From contig CAVZOP010000002.1 in assembly GCA_963776935.1 (NCBI GenBank), positions 682,001-746,000 of the forward strand: a stretch of 64,000 nt of DNA, given 5' to 3'. The first letter of the stretch is position 1; every line of letters starts with the position of its first letter. Shown here piece after piece: positions 1 to 7,928 of this stretch. A program made the position numbers and the translations under genes. Below the pieces are notes generated by a model. That model was not told the origin of the DNA and did not search any database. It saw nothing but the letters and a program-made list of their open reading frames with translations. This DNA comes from JALOLG01 sp963776935. GTDB taxonomy: Bacteria > Actinomycetota > Acidimicrobiia > Acidimicrobiales > Ilumatobacteraceae.

Positions 1-1
1 A

Positions 2-199
2 CCGCCGCTGCCGGCCGGCGACGATGCCGGCCAGCACGACACAGCCGTCGATCCGTCCGAGGATCTGACGACGCGCATCGAGTTCGGGTCGGACCAGCCG
101 TCCGGCGACGACCCCGCCGTCACCACGCCATGGGCCGCCGAACCCGACGACGAGCCGCAATTCCGCTTCGGGCTCGGCGAAACCCGCCGCTACGAGTAG
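2..199 (+). CDS. C-terminal tail of an unidentified protein (DivIVA-position gene), partial
   Basis: Only the last 65 codons are present, read from position 2 to a TAG at 197-199. The residues are acidic and Pro/Ala/Thr-rich, with no hydrophobic core, and end in a short aromatic/basic tail (FRFGLGETRRYE), so this is a disordered C-terminus. No domain can be recognised. In Streptomyces and relatives the gene just upstream of ileS-dksA-lspA-rluD encodes the polar growth protein DivIVA, and the order here matches from ileS onward. DivIVA is therefore a guess from position, not from sequence. The gap to ileS is 31 bp. Confidence 0.5.
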   Translation, partial: PPLPAGDDAGQHDTAVDPSEDLTTRIEFGSDQPSGDDPAVTTPWAAEPDDEPQFRFGLGETRRYE

Positions 200-212
200 C
201 TCCGAGCGTCGG

Positions 213-218
213 TAGCGT
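213..218 (+). promoter_or_regulatory. -10 box TAGCGT before ileS
   Basis: A TANNNT hexamer ends 12 nt before the ileS ATG. No Shine-Dalgarno sequence lies between, which suits a leaderless or very short-leader transcript. Many genes in the window have the same arrangement. No clear -35 box. Confidence 0.45.
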
Positions 219-230
219 TGCTGGCCAGCG

Positions 231-3200
231 ATGGCTACCCCGCGATATCCCGACGTCGATCAGCAACCCGATCTGGCCGCGATCGAGCGCGCCGTGCTCG
301 ACCGTTGGTCGGACGACGGCACGTTCGCCGCGTCGGTCGAGTTGCGACCGGCCGGTGAGGACGGCAGCAACGAGTACGTGTTCTACGACGGGCCACCGTT
401 CGCCAACGGTCTGCCGCACTACGGGCACCTGCTCACCGGTTTCGTCAAGGACGCCGTGCCGCGCTACCAGACGATGCGTGGGCGCCGCGTCGAGCGCCGT
501 TTCGGTTGGGACTGCCACGGTCTGCCGGCCGAGGTCGAAGCCGAGCGCGAGCTCGGCATCGCCGGCCACCCGGCGATCAATGAGTTCGGCATCGGCCGGT
601 TCAACGAGTACTGCCGCACGAGCGTGCTGAGATACACGAACGACTGGGAGCGCTACGTCACCCGCCAGGCCCGCTGGGTCGACTTCGAGAACGACTACAA
701 GACCCTCGACCTCGACTACATGGAGAGCGTCATGTGGGCGTTCAAGACATTGTGGGACAAGGGCCTGATCTACGAGGGGTTCCGCGTGCTGGCGTACTGC
801 TGGCGGTGCGAGACGCCGCTGAGCAACACCGAGACCCGCATGGACGACGTGTACCGCGACCGTCAGGACCCGGCCCTCACGGTGTGGTTCGAGCTCGAGG
901 GCGGCGACCGGGTCCTCACGTGGACGACCACACCGTGGACCCTGCCATCGAACTTGGCGCTCGCGGTCGGACCCGACATCGACTACGCGGTGATGGAGGA
1001 GGACGGGCAGCGGTACATCCTCGCCGAGGCCCGGCTCGACGGGTACGCCAACGAGCTCGCCGGCGCCGATCGGGTCGGCACGGTGAAGGGCGCCGAGCTG
1101 GTCGGTCGCCGGTACCAGCCGCTGTTCGACTTCCTCGCCGACACACCGAACGCGTTCCAGGTGCTCGCCGGCGACTTCGTGACCACCGAGGAGGGCACCG
1201 GGATCGTCCACATGGCGCCCGGCTTCGGCGAGGACGACCAGATCGCATGCAACGCCGTCGGCATCCCGACGATCTGTCCCATGGACGAGCACGGGCGCTT
1301 CACCGCGCCGGTGATGGACTGGATCGGCCAGCACGTGTTCGATGCCAACGCCGACGTGATCCGGCGACTCAAGCTCGACGGCGTCGTCGTGCGGCACGAC
1401 TCGTACAACCACTCGTACCCGCATTGCTGGCGCTGCGATCAGCCCCTCGTCTATCGCGCGATCTCGTCGTGGTTCGTCCAGGTGACCGCCTTCCGCGACC
1501 GGATGGTCGAGCTCAACGAGCAGATCCGGTGGGTGCCAGAGCACGTCAAGGACGGCAGCTTCGGCAAGTGGATCGCCAACGCGCGCGACTGGTCGATCAG
1601 CAGGAACCGTTTCTGGGGGTCGCCGATCCCGGTGTGGGTGAGCGACTCGCCCGAGTATCCGAGGACCGACGTCTACGGCTCGCTGGCCGAGCTCGAGGCC
1701 GATTTCGGGGTGACGGTCACCGATCTCCACCGGCCCGCCGTCGACCAACTGGTGCGACTCAACCCCGACGACCCGACCGGCCGATCGTCGATGCGCCGGG
1801 TCTCGGCCGTGCTCGACTGCTGGTTCGAGTCCGGGTCGATGCCGTTCGCCCAGGTGCACTACCCGTTCGAGAACGCCGAGTGGTTCGAGCACCACTACCC
1901 GGGCGACTTCATCGTCGAGTACATCGCCCAGACCCGCGGCTGGTTCTACACGCTCCACGTGCTGGCGACGGCGCTGTTCGATCGTCCCGCCTTCTCCACG
2001 TGCGTGAGCCACGGCATCGTGCTCGGCGACGACGGGTTGAAGATGTCGAAGTCGCTCCGCAACTACCCCGACCCGATGGTGATGTTCGAGGCGTACGGGG
2101 CCGACGCGATGCGCTGGAACCTGCTGTCGTCACCGATCCTTCGCGGTGGCGACTTCGCGGTCACCGAGAACGGGATGCGCGACACGGTGCGCCACGTCAT
2201 CCTGCCGGTCTGGAACGCGTGGTACTTCCTCACGCTCTACGCCAACGCCGCCGGACACGACCGGGACGTTCCGCACCGACCAGACCGACGTGCTCGACCG
2301 CTACCTGCTCGGCGAGCTGCGCACGCTGGTGCGCTCGATGACGTCGACGATGGACGACTACGACCTCTTCGGCGCCTGCCAGAACGTCGTGGAGTTCGTC
2401 GAGACGCTCACCAACTGGTACATCCGCCGCAGCCGTGACCGGTTCTGGTCGGGCGATCAAGACGCCATCGACACGCTCCACACCGCGCTCGTCACGCTCT
2501 GTCGTGTCGCCGCACCGCTGCTGCCGATGGTGACGGAGCACCTGTACGTCGGCCTCACGGGCGAGCGCAGCGTGCACCTGACCGACTGGCCCGACGCCGA
2601 GCAGTTCCCGCACGACGACGACCTGACGATCGGAATGGGTCAGGTGCGCGACGTGTGCTCGACGTTGTTGTCGTTGCGCAAGTCGGAAGGCCTCCGGGTG
2701 CGCCTGCCGCTGGCCAAGGCGACCGTGGCCACCCCCACCACCGAGCTCATGCGCCCGCACCTCGGGATCCTGCGCGACGAGCTCAACGTCAAGGAGATCG
2801 AGCTCACCGACGACGTGCAGTCGGTCGGGCGGGTCGAGCTCAACCTCAACCCCGCTCGGCTCGGCCCTCGCCTCGGTGGCGAGACCCAGCAGGTCATCAA
2901 GGCCCACAAGGCCGGCGACTGGAGCATCGACGGCGACCGCGTCGTGGTCGGTGGCGTCGAGCTGCAACCCGACGAGTACACGTTCCGGCTGGTGTCGTCC
3001 TCGGACGGCGTCGCCGCCACGCTTCCCGGCAACAACGGGATCGTCGTGCTCGACACGGTCACCACGGACGCGCTCGAGGAGGAAGGGCTCGCCCGCGATC
3101 TGATCCGCGCCGTCCAGCAGGCGCGCCGTAGTGCCGGTCTCGACGTCAGCGACCGGATCAGCCTCGCCGTCGAAGCCCCGGTTGCGGTGGTCGATGCGTT

Positions 3201-3303
3201 CGAGGCACACCGTGAGTTGGTGATGGGCGAGACGCTCGCGACGAGCGCGACCGCCGTCGCCGGCTCCGGTTCCGAGCCGGTCATCACCGTCGCACGCGTT
3301 TGA
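231..3303 (+). CDS. ileS: Isoleucyl-tRNA synthetase (one apparent frameshift)
   Basis: Class I synthetase charging tRNA-Ile in the cytoplasm, about 1020 residues, the long form. Residues 62-66 (PHYGH) are the HIGH-type signature, the editing domain follows, and KMSKS is at residues 604-608. The anticodon-binding half is in another frame. Reading shifts at about 2263-2265, where dropping one G of a GGG run joins the halves smoothly (…GHDRTFRTDQT…). Both halves are strongly family-like, so I treat this as one intact gene with a sequence error. ATG 231 follows a -10-like box. It sits directly upstream of the DksA-like gene, the Streptomyces order. An alternative, a genuinely broken ileS, is unlikely for an essential gene. 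Confidence 0.93.
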
Positions 3304-3311
3304 TCCCGCGC

Positions 3312-3317
3312 TAGAGT
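3312..3317 (+). promoter_or_regulatory. -10 box TAGAGT before the DksA/TraR-like gene
   Basis: TANNNT hexamer 33 nt before ATG 3351. Unlike most promoters here it is followed by a leader with a good Shine-Dalgarno (GGAGG at 3336-3340), so this gene has a conventional leader. Confidence 0.35.
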
Positions 3318-3350
3318 CCGGCGTTCGATCCGCCTGGAGGTTCCCCCGAA

Positions 3351-4112
3351 ATGGCAGCAACCAAGAAGGCGCCGGCCAAGAAGGCGCCAGCCAAGAAGGT
3401 GCCCGCCAACAAGGCCGCCCCAACGTCCACCGCGAAGTCCGCTGGCCAGAAGCCGACCGCGAAGAAAGCGACCGTGAGCAGGACATCTACGAAACCAGCA
3501 CCCGCCAAGGGAGCGACGAGCGGGCGACCGACCTCGACGAAGCGGGCGACCGCGACCACGGCGCCGGCCAAGAAGGCGGCGGCCGCCAAATCGACCCGAG
3601 CCGCGGGCAAGACAACGGAGACCAAGACGTCGCCGGCCAAGTCGAGCACACGGTTCGCGTCGCCTGCCACGGCGTCGACCGGCGTGCAACTGCCCGAACC
3701 ACGGGGCGTGAGCAAGGACGGCATCGCCTACACGAAGGACTTCGACGTGAAGTTCCTCAAGGCCCAGCGCGACCTCCTCGACGAGGAGAAGGCCAAGCTG
3801 TTGGGTCAGGCGACGCGGCTCGAGAACGAGGCCAACTCGCTGATCGAGGAGGCCGAGATGGGTGACGTGCAGTTCGACGACGAAGGTGGCGAGGGCGACA
3901 CGATGGTCGTCGAGCGCGAGCGCGACCTCGCCCTGTCGGCGCAGGCACGCCAGACGATCGCCGACATCGACGAAGCGCTCGCTCGGTTGGAGAAGGGCAC
4001 CTACGGCTACTCCGAGGCATCAGGTCGTCCGATCCCGCGTGAACGACTCGAGGCCATTCCGTGGGCGACCGTGCTCGTCGAGGAGAAGGTCGGAGGGATC
4101 GGGCGGCGATGA
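3351..4112 (+). CDS. DksA/TraR-family protein with Lys/Ala/Pro-rich histone-like N-terminal tail
   Basis: 253 residues. About the first 105 are a Lys/Ala/Pro/Thr-rich low-complexity tail with repeated AKKAP-type motifs, resembling histone H1-like and mycobacterial HupB tails; this part probably binds DNA or RNA (inference). The rest has the DksA/TraR coiled-coil pair (about 125-215) and the remnant of the zinc-finger module at about 216-246 (GTYGY…SGRPIPRERLEAIPWA). The four zinc cysteines of the family are all replaced (Tyr/Ser/Ala and others), so no zinc is expected. Family members bind the RNA polymerase secondary channel. GGAGG at 3336-3340 fixes the ATG. The stop overlaps the lspA start. 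The Streptomyces locus has a DksA-like gene in the same place. Confidence 0.8.
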   Translation: MAATKKAPAKKAPAKKVPANKAAPTSTAKSAGQKPTAKKATVSRTSTKPAPAKGATSGRPTSTKRATATTAPAKKAAAAKSTRAAGKTTETKTSPAKSSTRFASPATASTGVQLPEPRGVSKDGIAYTKDFDVKFLKAQRDLLDEEKAKLLGQATRLENEANSLIEEAEMGDVQFDDEGGEGDTMVVERERDLALSAQARQTIADIDEALARLEKGTYGYSEASGRPIPRERLEAIPWATVLVEEKVGGIGRR

Positions 4113-4588
4113 CCGAGTCGACCCGCGCCGTGCGTGGGTCGGTGGTGATCGCCATCCTGGTCGTCGTCGTCGACCAGTTGACGAAGGCCTGGGCGCTGTC
4201 GGCGCTCGACGACCGCGACATCGACCTGTTCTGGACGCTGCGCCTGCATCTCACGCGCAACAGCGGGATGGCGTTCAGCCGCGGTGAAGGACTCGGGCCA
4301 GTCATCGGCGTCATCGCCCTCGTCGTCGTCGCCGCGCTCCTGGTCTCGCTGCGGCGGCAGACGACCCCGTTCAGCACCGTGGCCGTCGGGCTCGTCATCG
4401 GAGGGGCGGCCGGCAACGTCATCGACCGGTTGTTCCGTTCGCCGGGGTGGCTGCGTGGGGCCGTGATCGACTTCATCGACCTGCAGTGGTGGCCGATCTT
4501 CAACGTTGCCGACATGGCGATCACGGTCGGCGGGTTGCTATTGGTGTACGGCAGCTTCGTCGCCTCCCGGCGTGTGGCCGCCGAGTGA
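4109..4588 (+). CDS. lspA: Lipoprotein signal peptidase (signal peptidase II)
   Basis: Aspartyl protease of the cytoplasmic membrane that removes signal peptides from prolipoproteins after lipid attachment. 159 residues, usual length, with four hydrophobic segments. The catalytic aspartates are in the two conserved boxes, GNVIDR and FNVADM. The N-terminal box (VDQLTK) and the NSGMAFS box are also present. Start chosen at ATG 4109, which overlaps the upstream TGA as ATGA, implying translational coupling; an in-frame extension to 4061 would run into the previous gene. The stop overlaps the rluD start. A likely substrate in this window is the DUF3048 lipoprotein at 30 kb. Confidence 0.95.
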   Translation: MTESTRAVRGSVVIAILVVVVDQLTKAWALSALDDRDIDLFWTLRLHLTRNSGMAFSRGEGLGPVIGVIALVVVAALLVSLRRQTTPFSTVAVGLVIGGAAGNVIDRLFRSPGWLRGAVIDFIDLQWWPIFNVADMAITVGGLLLVYGSFVASRRVAAE

Positions 4589-5550
4589 TGGCCGAGAGTG
4601 ATGATCGAGCCTCGATGATCTCCGAGGTCGTGCCGTCAGCACTCGCCGGCGAACGGCTCGATCGCATCGTCTCGTTCGTGGCCGACATCAGCCGCTCCCA
4701 CGCGGCTGCGACGATCGCCGCCGACGGCGTACGAGTCGACGGTGTGCCTGCCGCGAGCGGCAAGATCCGCCTGGTCGAAGGCCAGCGGGTCGACGTCGAC
4801 GAGTCGGCGATCCCACGTGTCCCGCTGCCCGTCGCCGATCCGGCGGTCGAGTTCGGCGTCGTCTACGAGGACGCGGCGGTGGTCGTGATCGACAAACCGG
4901 CGGCCCTCGTGGTTCACCCCGGTGCCGGCAACATGGAGGGCACCCTGGTGCAAGGGTTGCTCGCCCGGTACCCCGACATCGCCGGTGTCGGGGACCCGAC
5001 CCGGCCCGGGATCGTCCACCGTCTCGATGCCGGCAGCTCCGGGTTGCTCGTCGTGGCCCGCACCCAGGAGTCGGCCGACCGGCTCGTCGCCCAGTTCGCC
5101 TCGCGCGATGCCGCCGAACGCGCCGGCCGTCGCTACGTGGCGCTCGTGTGGGGCCATCCGGCGGCGGTCCACGGCATCATCGACGCCCCGATCGGGCGCG
5201 ATCGCCGTGATCCACTGCGCATGGCCGTCGTCGCCGACGGCCGCCCGGCGCGCACCGAGTACTCGGTCGTCGAGCGGTTCGCGGCACCGGCCGAGTTGGC
5301 TCGCCTCGAGTGCCGGCTCGAGACCGGGCGGACCCACCAGATCCGCGTCCACCTCGAATCGATCGGGCATCCGCTCGTCGGCGACCCGACCTACGGCCAG
5401 CGGCGTCCGGTGCTCGGTCTCCAACGTCCGTTCCTGCACGCTGCCGAGCTGGCGTTCGACCACCCGGTGACCGGAGAACGGCTCGAGTTCCGCGCCGACC
5501 TCCCCGCCGACCTCGCCGACATGCTCGCCACCCTCACCCCAACCCCCTGA
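4588..5550 (+). CDS. rluD: RluD-family 23S rRNA pseudouridine synthase
   Basis: Converts uridines in RNA to pseudouridine, in this subfamily usually in the 23S rRNA stem-loop 69 region. 320 residues: an S4 RNA-binding domain at about 15-75, then the RluA/RluD catalytic domain. The catalytic Asp is residue 147 in the HRLDAGSSGL box. The RTHQIRVH segment typical of the family follows. ATG 4588 overlaps the lspA stop (TGATG); ATG 4615 is an in-frame alternative. It is the last gene of the ileS-dksA-lspA-rluD run. A 43-nt palindromic element begins 11 nt after the stop. The exact target uridine cannot be told from sequence. Confidence 0.9.
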   Translation: MAESDDRASMISEVVPSALAGERLDRIVSFVADISRSHAAATIAADGVRVDGVPAASGKIRLVEGQRVDVDESAIPRVPLPVADPAVEFGVVYEDAAVVVIDKPAALVVHPGAGNMEGTLVQGLLARYPDIAGVGDPTRPGIVHRLDAGSSGLLVVARTQESADRLVAQFASRDAAERAGRRYVALVWGHPAAVHGIIDAPIGRDRRDPLRMAVVADGRPARTEYSVVERFAAPAELARLECRLETGRTHQIRVHLESIGHPLVGDPTYGQRRPVLGLQRPFLHAAELAFDHPVTGERLEFRADLPADLADMLATLTPTP

Positions 5551-5561
5551 AACCCGTCGAA

Positions 5562-5604
5562 CTGTCTGCTTCAGACGAGCCGAGGCTTCATCTGGGGCAG
5601 ACAG
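5562..5604 (+). repeat. 43-nt palindromic element, copy 1
   Basis: First of three elements of exactly 43 nt (others at 33902 and 53245). It opens with CTGTCTGCTTCA, closes with GGCAGACAG, and has a variable centre; the two ends are inverted repeats and would form a hairpin. It lies 11 nt after rluD and 5 nt before the end of the convergent Rrf2 gene, so here it could also act as a terminator for either strand, although it lacks a T tract. Confidence 0.75.
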
Positions 5605-5609
5605 AACGG

Positions 5610-6065
5610 TTAGCGGGCCGGTTCTGAGTCGGTGGCGGGCCAGGGGGCCTCGCCGCGGGCGACTTCGGCGATCGACGCGAGCGTGTGCTCTTCGAGATGG
5701 CGCTGCATGTACCGGCCGGCCTGCTTCCAGACCGCGAGCAGCACGCAGTGACCCTCGTGGTCGCAGGCGCCATCCTGGTGCGGCTCACCGAAGTCGCCGA
5801 GCGTGATCGGTCCGTCGACCGCCATCACGATCTCCGACAGCTTGATCTGGTCGGGCGCCCGGGCGAGCACGTAGCCGCCACCGACACCGCGCTTGGAGCG
5901 CACCAGCCCGGCACCCTTGAGCGCCAGCAGGATCTGCTCGAGGTACGGCTGGGGGAGTGCCGTGCGCTCGGCGATGTCGCGAACCGAGGTCGGTCCGCCG
6001 TCGTCGTGCAACGTCAACGACAGCAGGGCGCGGCACGCATAGTCGCCACGGGTCGACACTCGCAT
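5610..6065 (-). CDS. Rrf2-family transcriptional regulator
   Basis: 151 residues with an N-terminal winged helix (MRVSTRGDYACRALL, typical of Rrf2/IscR/NsrR) and the recognition segment around PQPYLEQILLALKGAGLVRSKRG. Family members regulate Fe-S assembly, NO response or cysteine metabolism, often through an Fe-S cluster held by three cysteines in CX5CX5C. Here only two remain, in CDHEGHC, so the ligand set is incomplete and cluster type is uncertain. Start is ATG 6065, not the longer start at 6098 or ATG 6074, because a minus-strand TACGAT box covers 6073-6078 and would make 6065 leaderless. Divergent from the phosphodiesterase gene; nothing nearby reveals its targets. Confidence 0.88.
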   Translation of the reverse strand: MRVSTRGDYACRALLSLTLHDDGGPTSVRDIAERTALPQPYLEQILLALKGAGLVRSKRGVGGGYVLARAPDQIKLSEIVMAVDGPITLGDFGEPHQDGACDHEGHCVLLAVWKQAGRYMQRHLEEHTLASIAEVARGEAPWPATDSEPAR

Positions 6066-6072
6066 GGCCGCC

Positions 6073-6078
6073 ATCGTA
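6073..6078 (-). promoter_or_regulatory. -10 box TACGAT for the Rrf2 gene
   Basis: On the minus strand the hexamer ends 7 nt before ATG 6065, so the transcript would start at or next to the start codon. It overlaps the alternative ATG at 6074, which argues against that start. Confidence 0.45.
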
Positions 6079-6118
6079 CGGGGTCCACAGCAGATCACTT
6101 GGCCTCGACCCGCCGGAG

Positions 6119-7258
6119 GTGGTGGACTGGGCCGCCGTGGATGCCGTCGCGACGCCGTCGCCCGTGATACCGGACTACCAGGGTCCGAACATCCGCGGCA
6201 TCGTTCCGGCGCTGCTCGGCCCGGGTGACTGGCGCACGGAGCTGCCGGCCTGGATGCCCGACGAGGCCCGCCATGCCCGCCAGGCGGTGCTGCTCGTGCT
6301 CGACGGGTTGGGATGGGACCAGCTCCAGGACCACATGCATCTGATGCCGACGCTGTCGGCGTTGAACGGTGGCCCGATCACGTCCGTCGCCCCGACCACG
6401 ACCGCCACTGCGTTGAGCTCGATCGCCACCGGCCTCACGCCGGGCGAACACGGCTTGATCGGGTACCGGTTCGTGCTCGGCGGCGACATCCTCAACGTGC
6501 TGCGGTGGTGCATCGGCGAGACCGACGTGCGCCGCCAGCATCCACCCGCCGACGTGCAGCCGTTCCCGGCGTTCCTCGGCCTGGCGATTCCCGTGGTGAG
6601 CCCGGCCGAACTGCAGACCTCAGGCTTCTCCGTCGCCCACCTGCGAGGGTCGAAGCCGGTCGGATGGCGTGCGGCGTCGTCGATCGCGGTCGAAGTCGGT
6701 CACCAGCTCACCGCCGGCGAGCGGTTCGTGTATGCGTACTACGGCGGCATCGACAAGATCGCCCACGAGCGCGGCTTCGGTGAGTACTACGAAGCCGAGT
6801 TGCGCGCCGCCGACCGCATCGTCGGCGACGTGATCGAGAAGCTCCCGCCCGGGGCGGCACTGCTCGTGACCGCCGACCACGGCCAGGTCCACGTGGGCCC
6901 CAACATCGTCCATCTCTCCAAGGAGCTGCTGGCGCACGTCGCACTCCAGTCGGGGGAGGGGCGCTTCCGCTGGCTGCACGCCCGGCGCGGCGGGATCCCC
7001 GATCTCCTGGCGGCGACGACGGCCGAGTGCTCGGAGCTGGCGTGGGTCGTGACCCGCGAGCAGATGCTCGACGAGCACTGGTTCGGCCCGACGATCGCGG
7101 CGCCGATCGCGTCCCGCCTCGGCGACGTGGCGATCGTGGCGCACCAACCGGTCAGCTACTGGGAACCCGCCGACTCGGGACCGTTCGAACTGGTGTGCCG
7201 GCACGGTTCGCTGACGTCGGCCGAAGTGCGCGTTCCGCTCGTGGCGGCGCTTGGATGA
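6119..7258 (+). CDS. Alkaline-phosphatase-superfamily phosphodiesterase / nucleotide pyrophosphatase
   Basis: About 379 residues of the type I phosphodiesterase/nucleotide pyrophosphatase family, metal-dependent enzymes that cleave phosphodiester or phosphonate bonds. The metal-binding Asp is in the VLLVLDGLGWD strand, the nucleophile Thr in PTTTATALSSIATG, and further metal ligands in YYGGIDKIAHERG and TADHGQV. No signal peptide is evident, so a cytoplasmic enzyme is likely. Start is uncertain: no ATG, GTG 6119 (with GGAGG directly adjacent) or GTG 6137 are the candidates. Substrate cannot be inferred. Divergent from the Rrf2 regulator with about 50 bp between, so the regulator could act on it. 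Confidence 0.75.
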   Translation: MVDWAAVDAVATPSPVIPDYQGPNIRGIVPALLGPGDWRTELPAWMPDEARHARQAVLLVLDGLGWDQLQDHMHLMPTLSALNGGPITSVAPTTTATALSSIATGLTPGEHGLIGYRFVLGGDILNVLRWCIGETDVRRQHPPADVQPFPAFLGLAIPVVSPAELQTSGFSVAHLRGSKPVGWRAASSIAVEVGHQLTAGERFVYAYYGGIDKIAHERGFGEYYEAELRAADRIVGDVIEKLPPGAALLVTADHGQVHVGPNIVHLSKELLAHVALQSGEGRFRWLHARRGGIPDLLAATTAECSELAWVVTREQMLDEHWFGPTIAAPIASRLGDVAIVAHQPVSYWEPADSGPFELVCRHGSLTSAEVRVPLVAALG

Positions 7259-7319
7259 ACGAGTTCTCCAGGATGACCAGACGCCTGATGACCAAGATCT
7301 CGATCGTGAGAGGAACGTG

Positions 7320-7857
7320 ATGTCGCAAACCGACGCAAACGGGCTGCCCGATGGCGACCAACCCGAGGTCGAGCGCGGCGAGCTGGTCGAGCTCGACGTC
7401 GCCGACCGCGGTGATGTCGAGGTGGTCGACGTCGAGGCGACCGAGTCGGTCACCGAACCGGGCAAGGTGATGCGCATCGGATCGATGGTGAAACAGCTGC
7501 TCGAGGAGGTGCGCCAGGCGCCGCTCGACGAAGCCAGCCGCGAGCGGCTGGCGGAGATCTACGAGCGCTCGATCGTCGAGGTATCCGGGCGCCCTGTCGC
7601 CCGACCTGCAAGAGGAGCTGCACTCGCTGGCCCTGCCGTTCCGACCCGATGTCGTGCCGAGCGAGGCCGAGATCCGAGTCGCCAAGGCGCAGCTCGTCGG
7701 GTGGCTCGAAGGGCTGTTCCACGGGATCCAGGCCACGCTCTTCGCGCAGCAGATCGCCGCCCGCCAGCAGTTCGAGCAGCTCCGCCAGCTCCCCGGCGCC
7801 CCGGGCGGCCCCGGACAGGGCACCGCCCAAGGAGATCGGCCCGGCACGTATCTGTAG
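7320..7857 (+). CDS. bpa: Bacterial proteasome activator Bpa (one apparent frameshift)
   Basis: Ring-forming, ATP-independent activator that docks on the 20S proteasome and feeds it unfolded proteins, as in Mycobacterium. The N-terminus is acidic and disordered. The core matches the family closely: KVMRIGSMVKQLLEEVR, APLDEASRERL, then AKAQLVGWLEGLFHGIQ and LFAQQIAARQQ. The protein ends in GTYL, like the GQYL tail that inserts into the proteasome alpha ring. Frame changes at the GGG run 7587-7589; dropping one G restores …VSGALSPDLQEEL…. An in-frame TTG at 7251 would add an acidic 23-residue extension. No proteasome or pup gene is in the window, but this gene implies them. dnaE follows after 71 bp with its own promoter. 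Confidence 0.88.
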
Positions 7858-7871
7858 CGGACCCTGACTGC

Positions 7872-7877
7872 TAAGGT
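7872..7877 (+). promoter_or_regulatory. -10 box TAAGGT before dnaE
   Basis: TANNNT hexamer about 51 nt before GTG 7929. This gives a leader of about 45 nt, longer than for most genes here. No obvious Shine-Dalgarno sequence near the GTG. Confidence 0.35.
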
Positions 7878-7928
7878 CGAACGAATCACATCGTTGTCAT
7901 TTCCCGGGCCGCGAGCCGTCACTGACCC

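Noticed and set aside
120..2012. Very long minus-strand open frames, for example antisense to ileS, dnaE (7152-9536) and secD (39298-41154)
   Set aside because: High-GC codon bias leaves antisense frames open. Their translations are Arg/Val/Asp-rich and without family motifs, while the plus-strand frames carry clear signatures.
7255..7320. 21-codon ORF bridging the phosphodiesterase and bpa (overlaps both by start/stop bases)
   Set aside because: The alternative bpa start at TTG 7251 reads the same DNA as a plausible acidic N-terminus, so the small ORF is probably chance.
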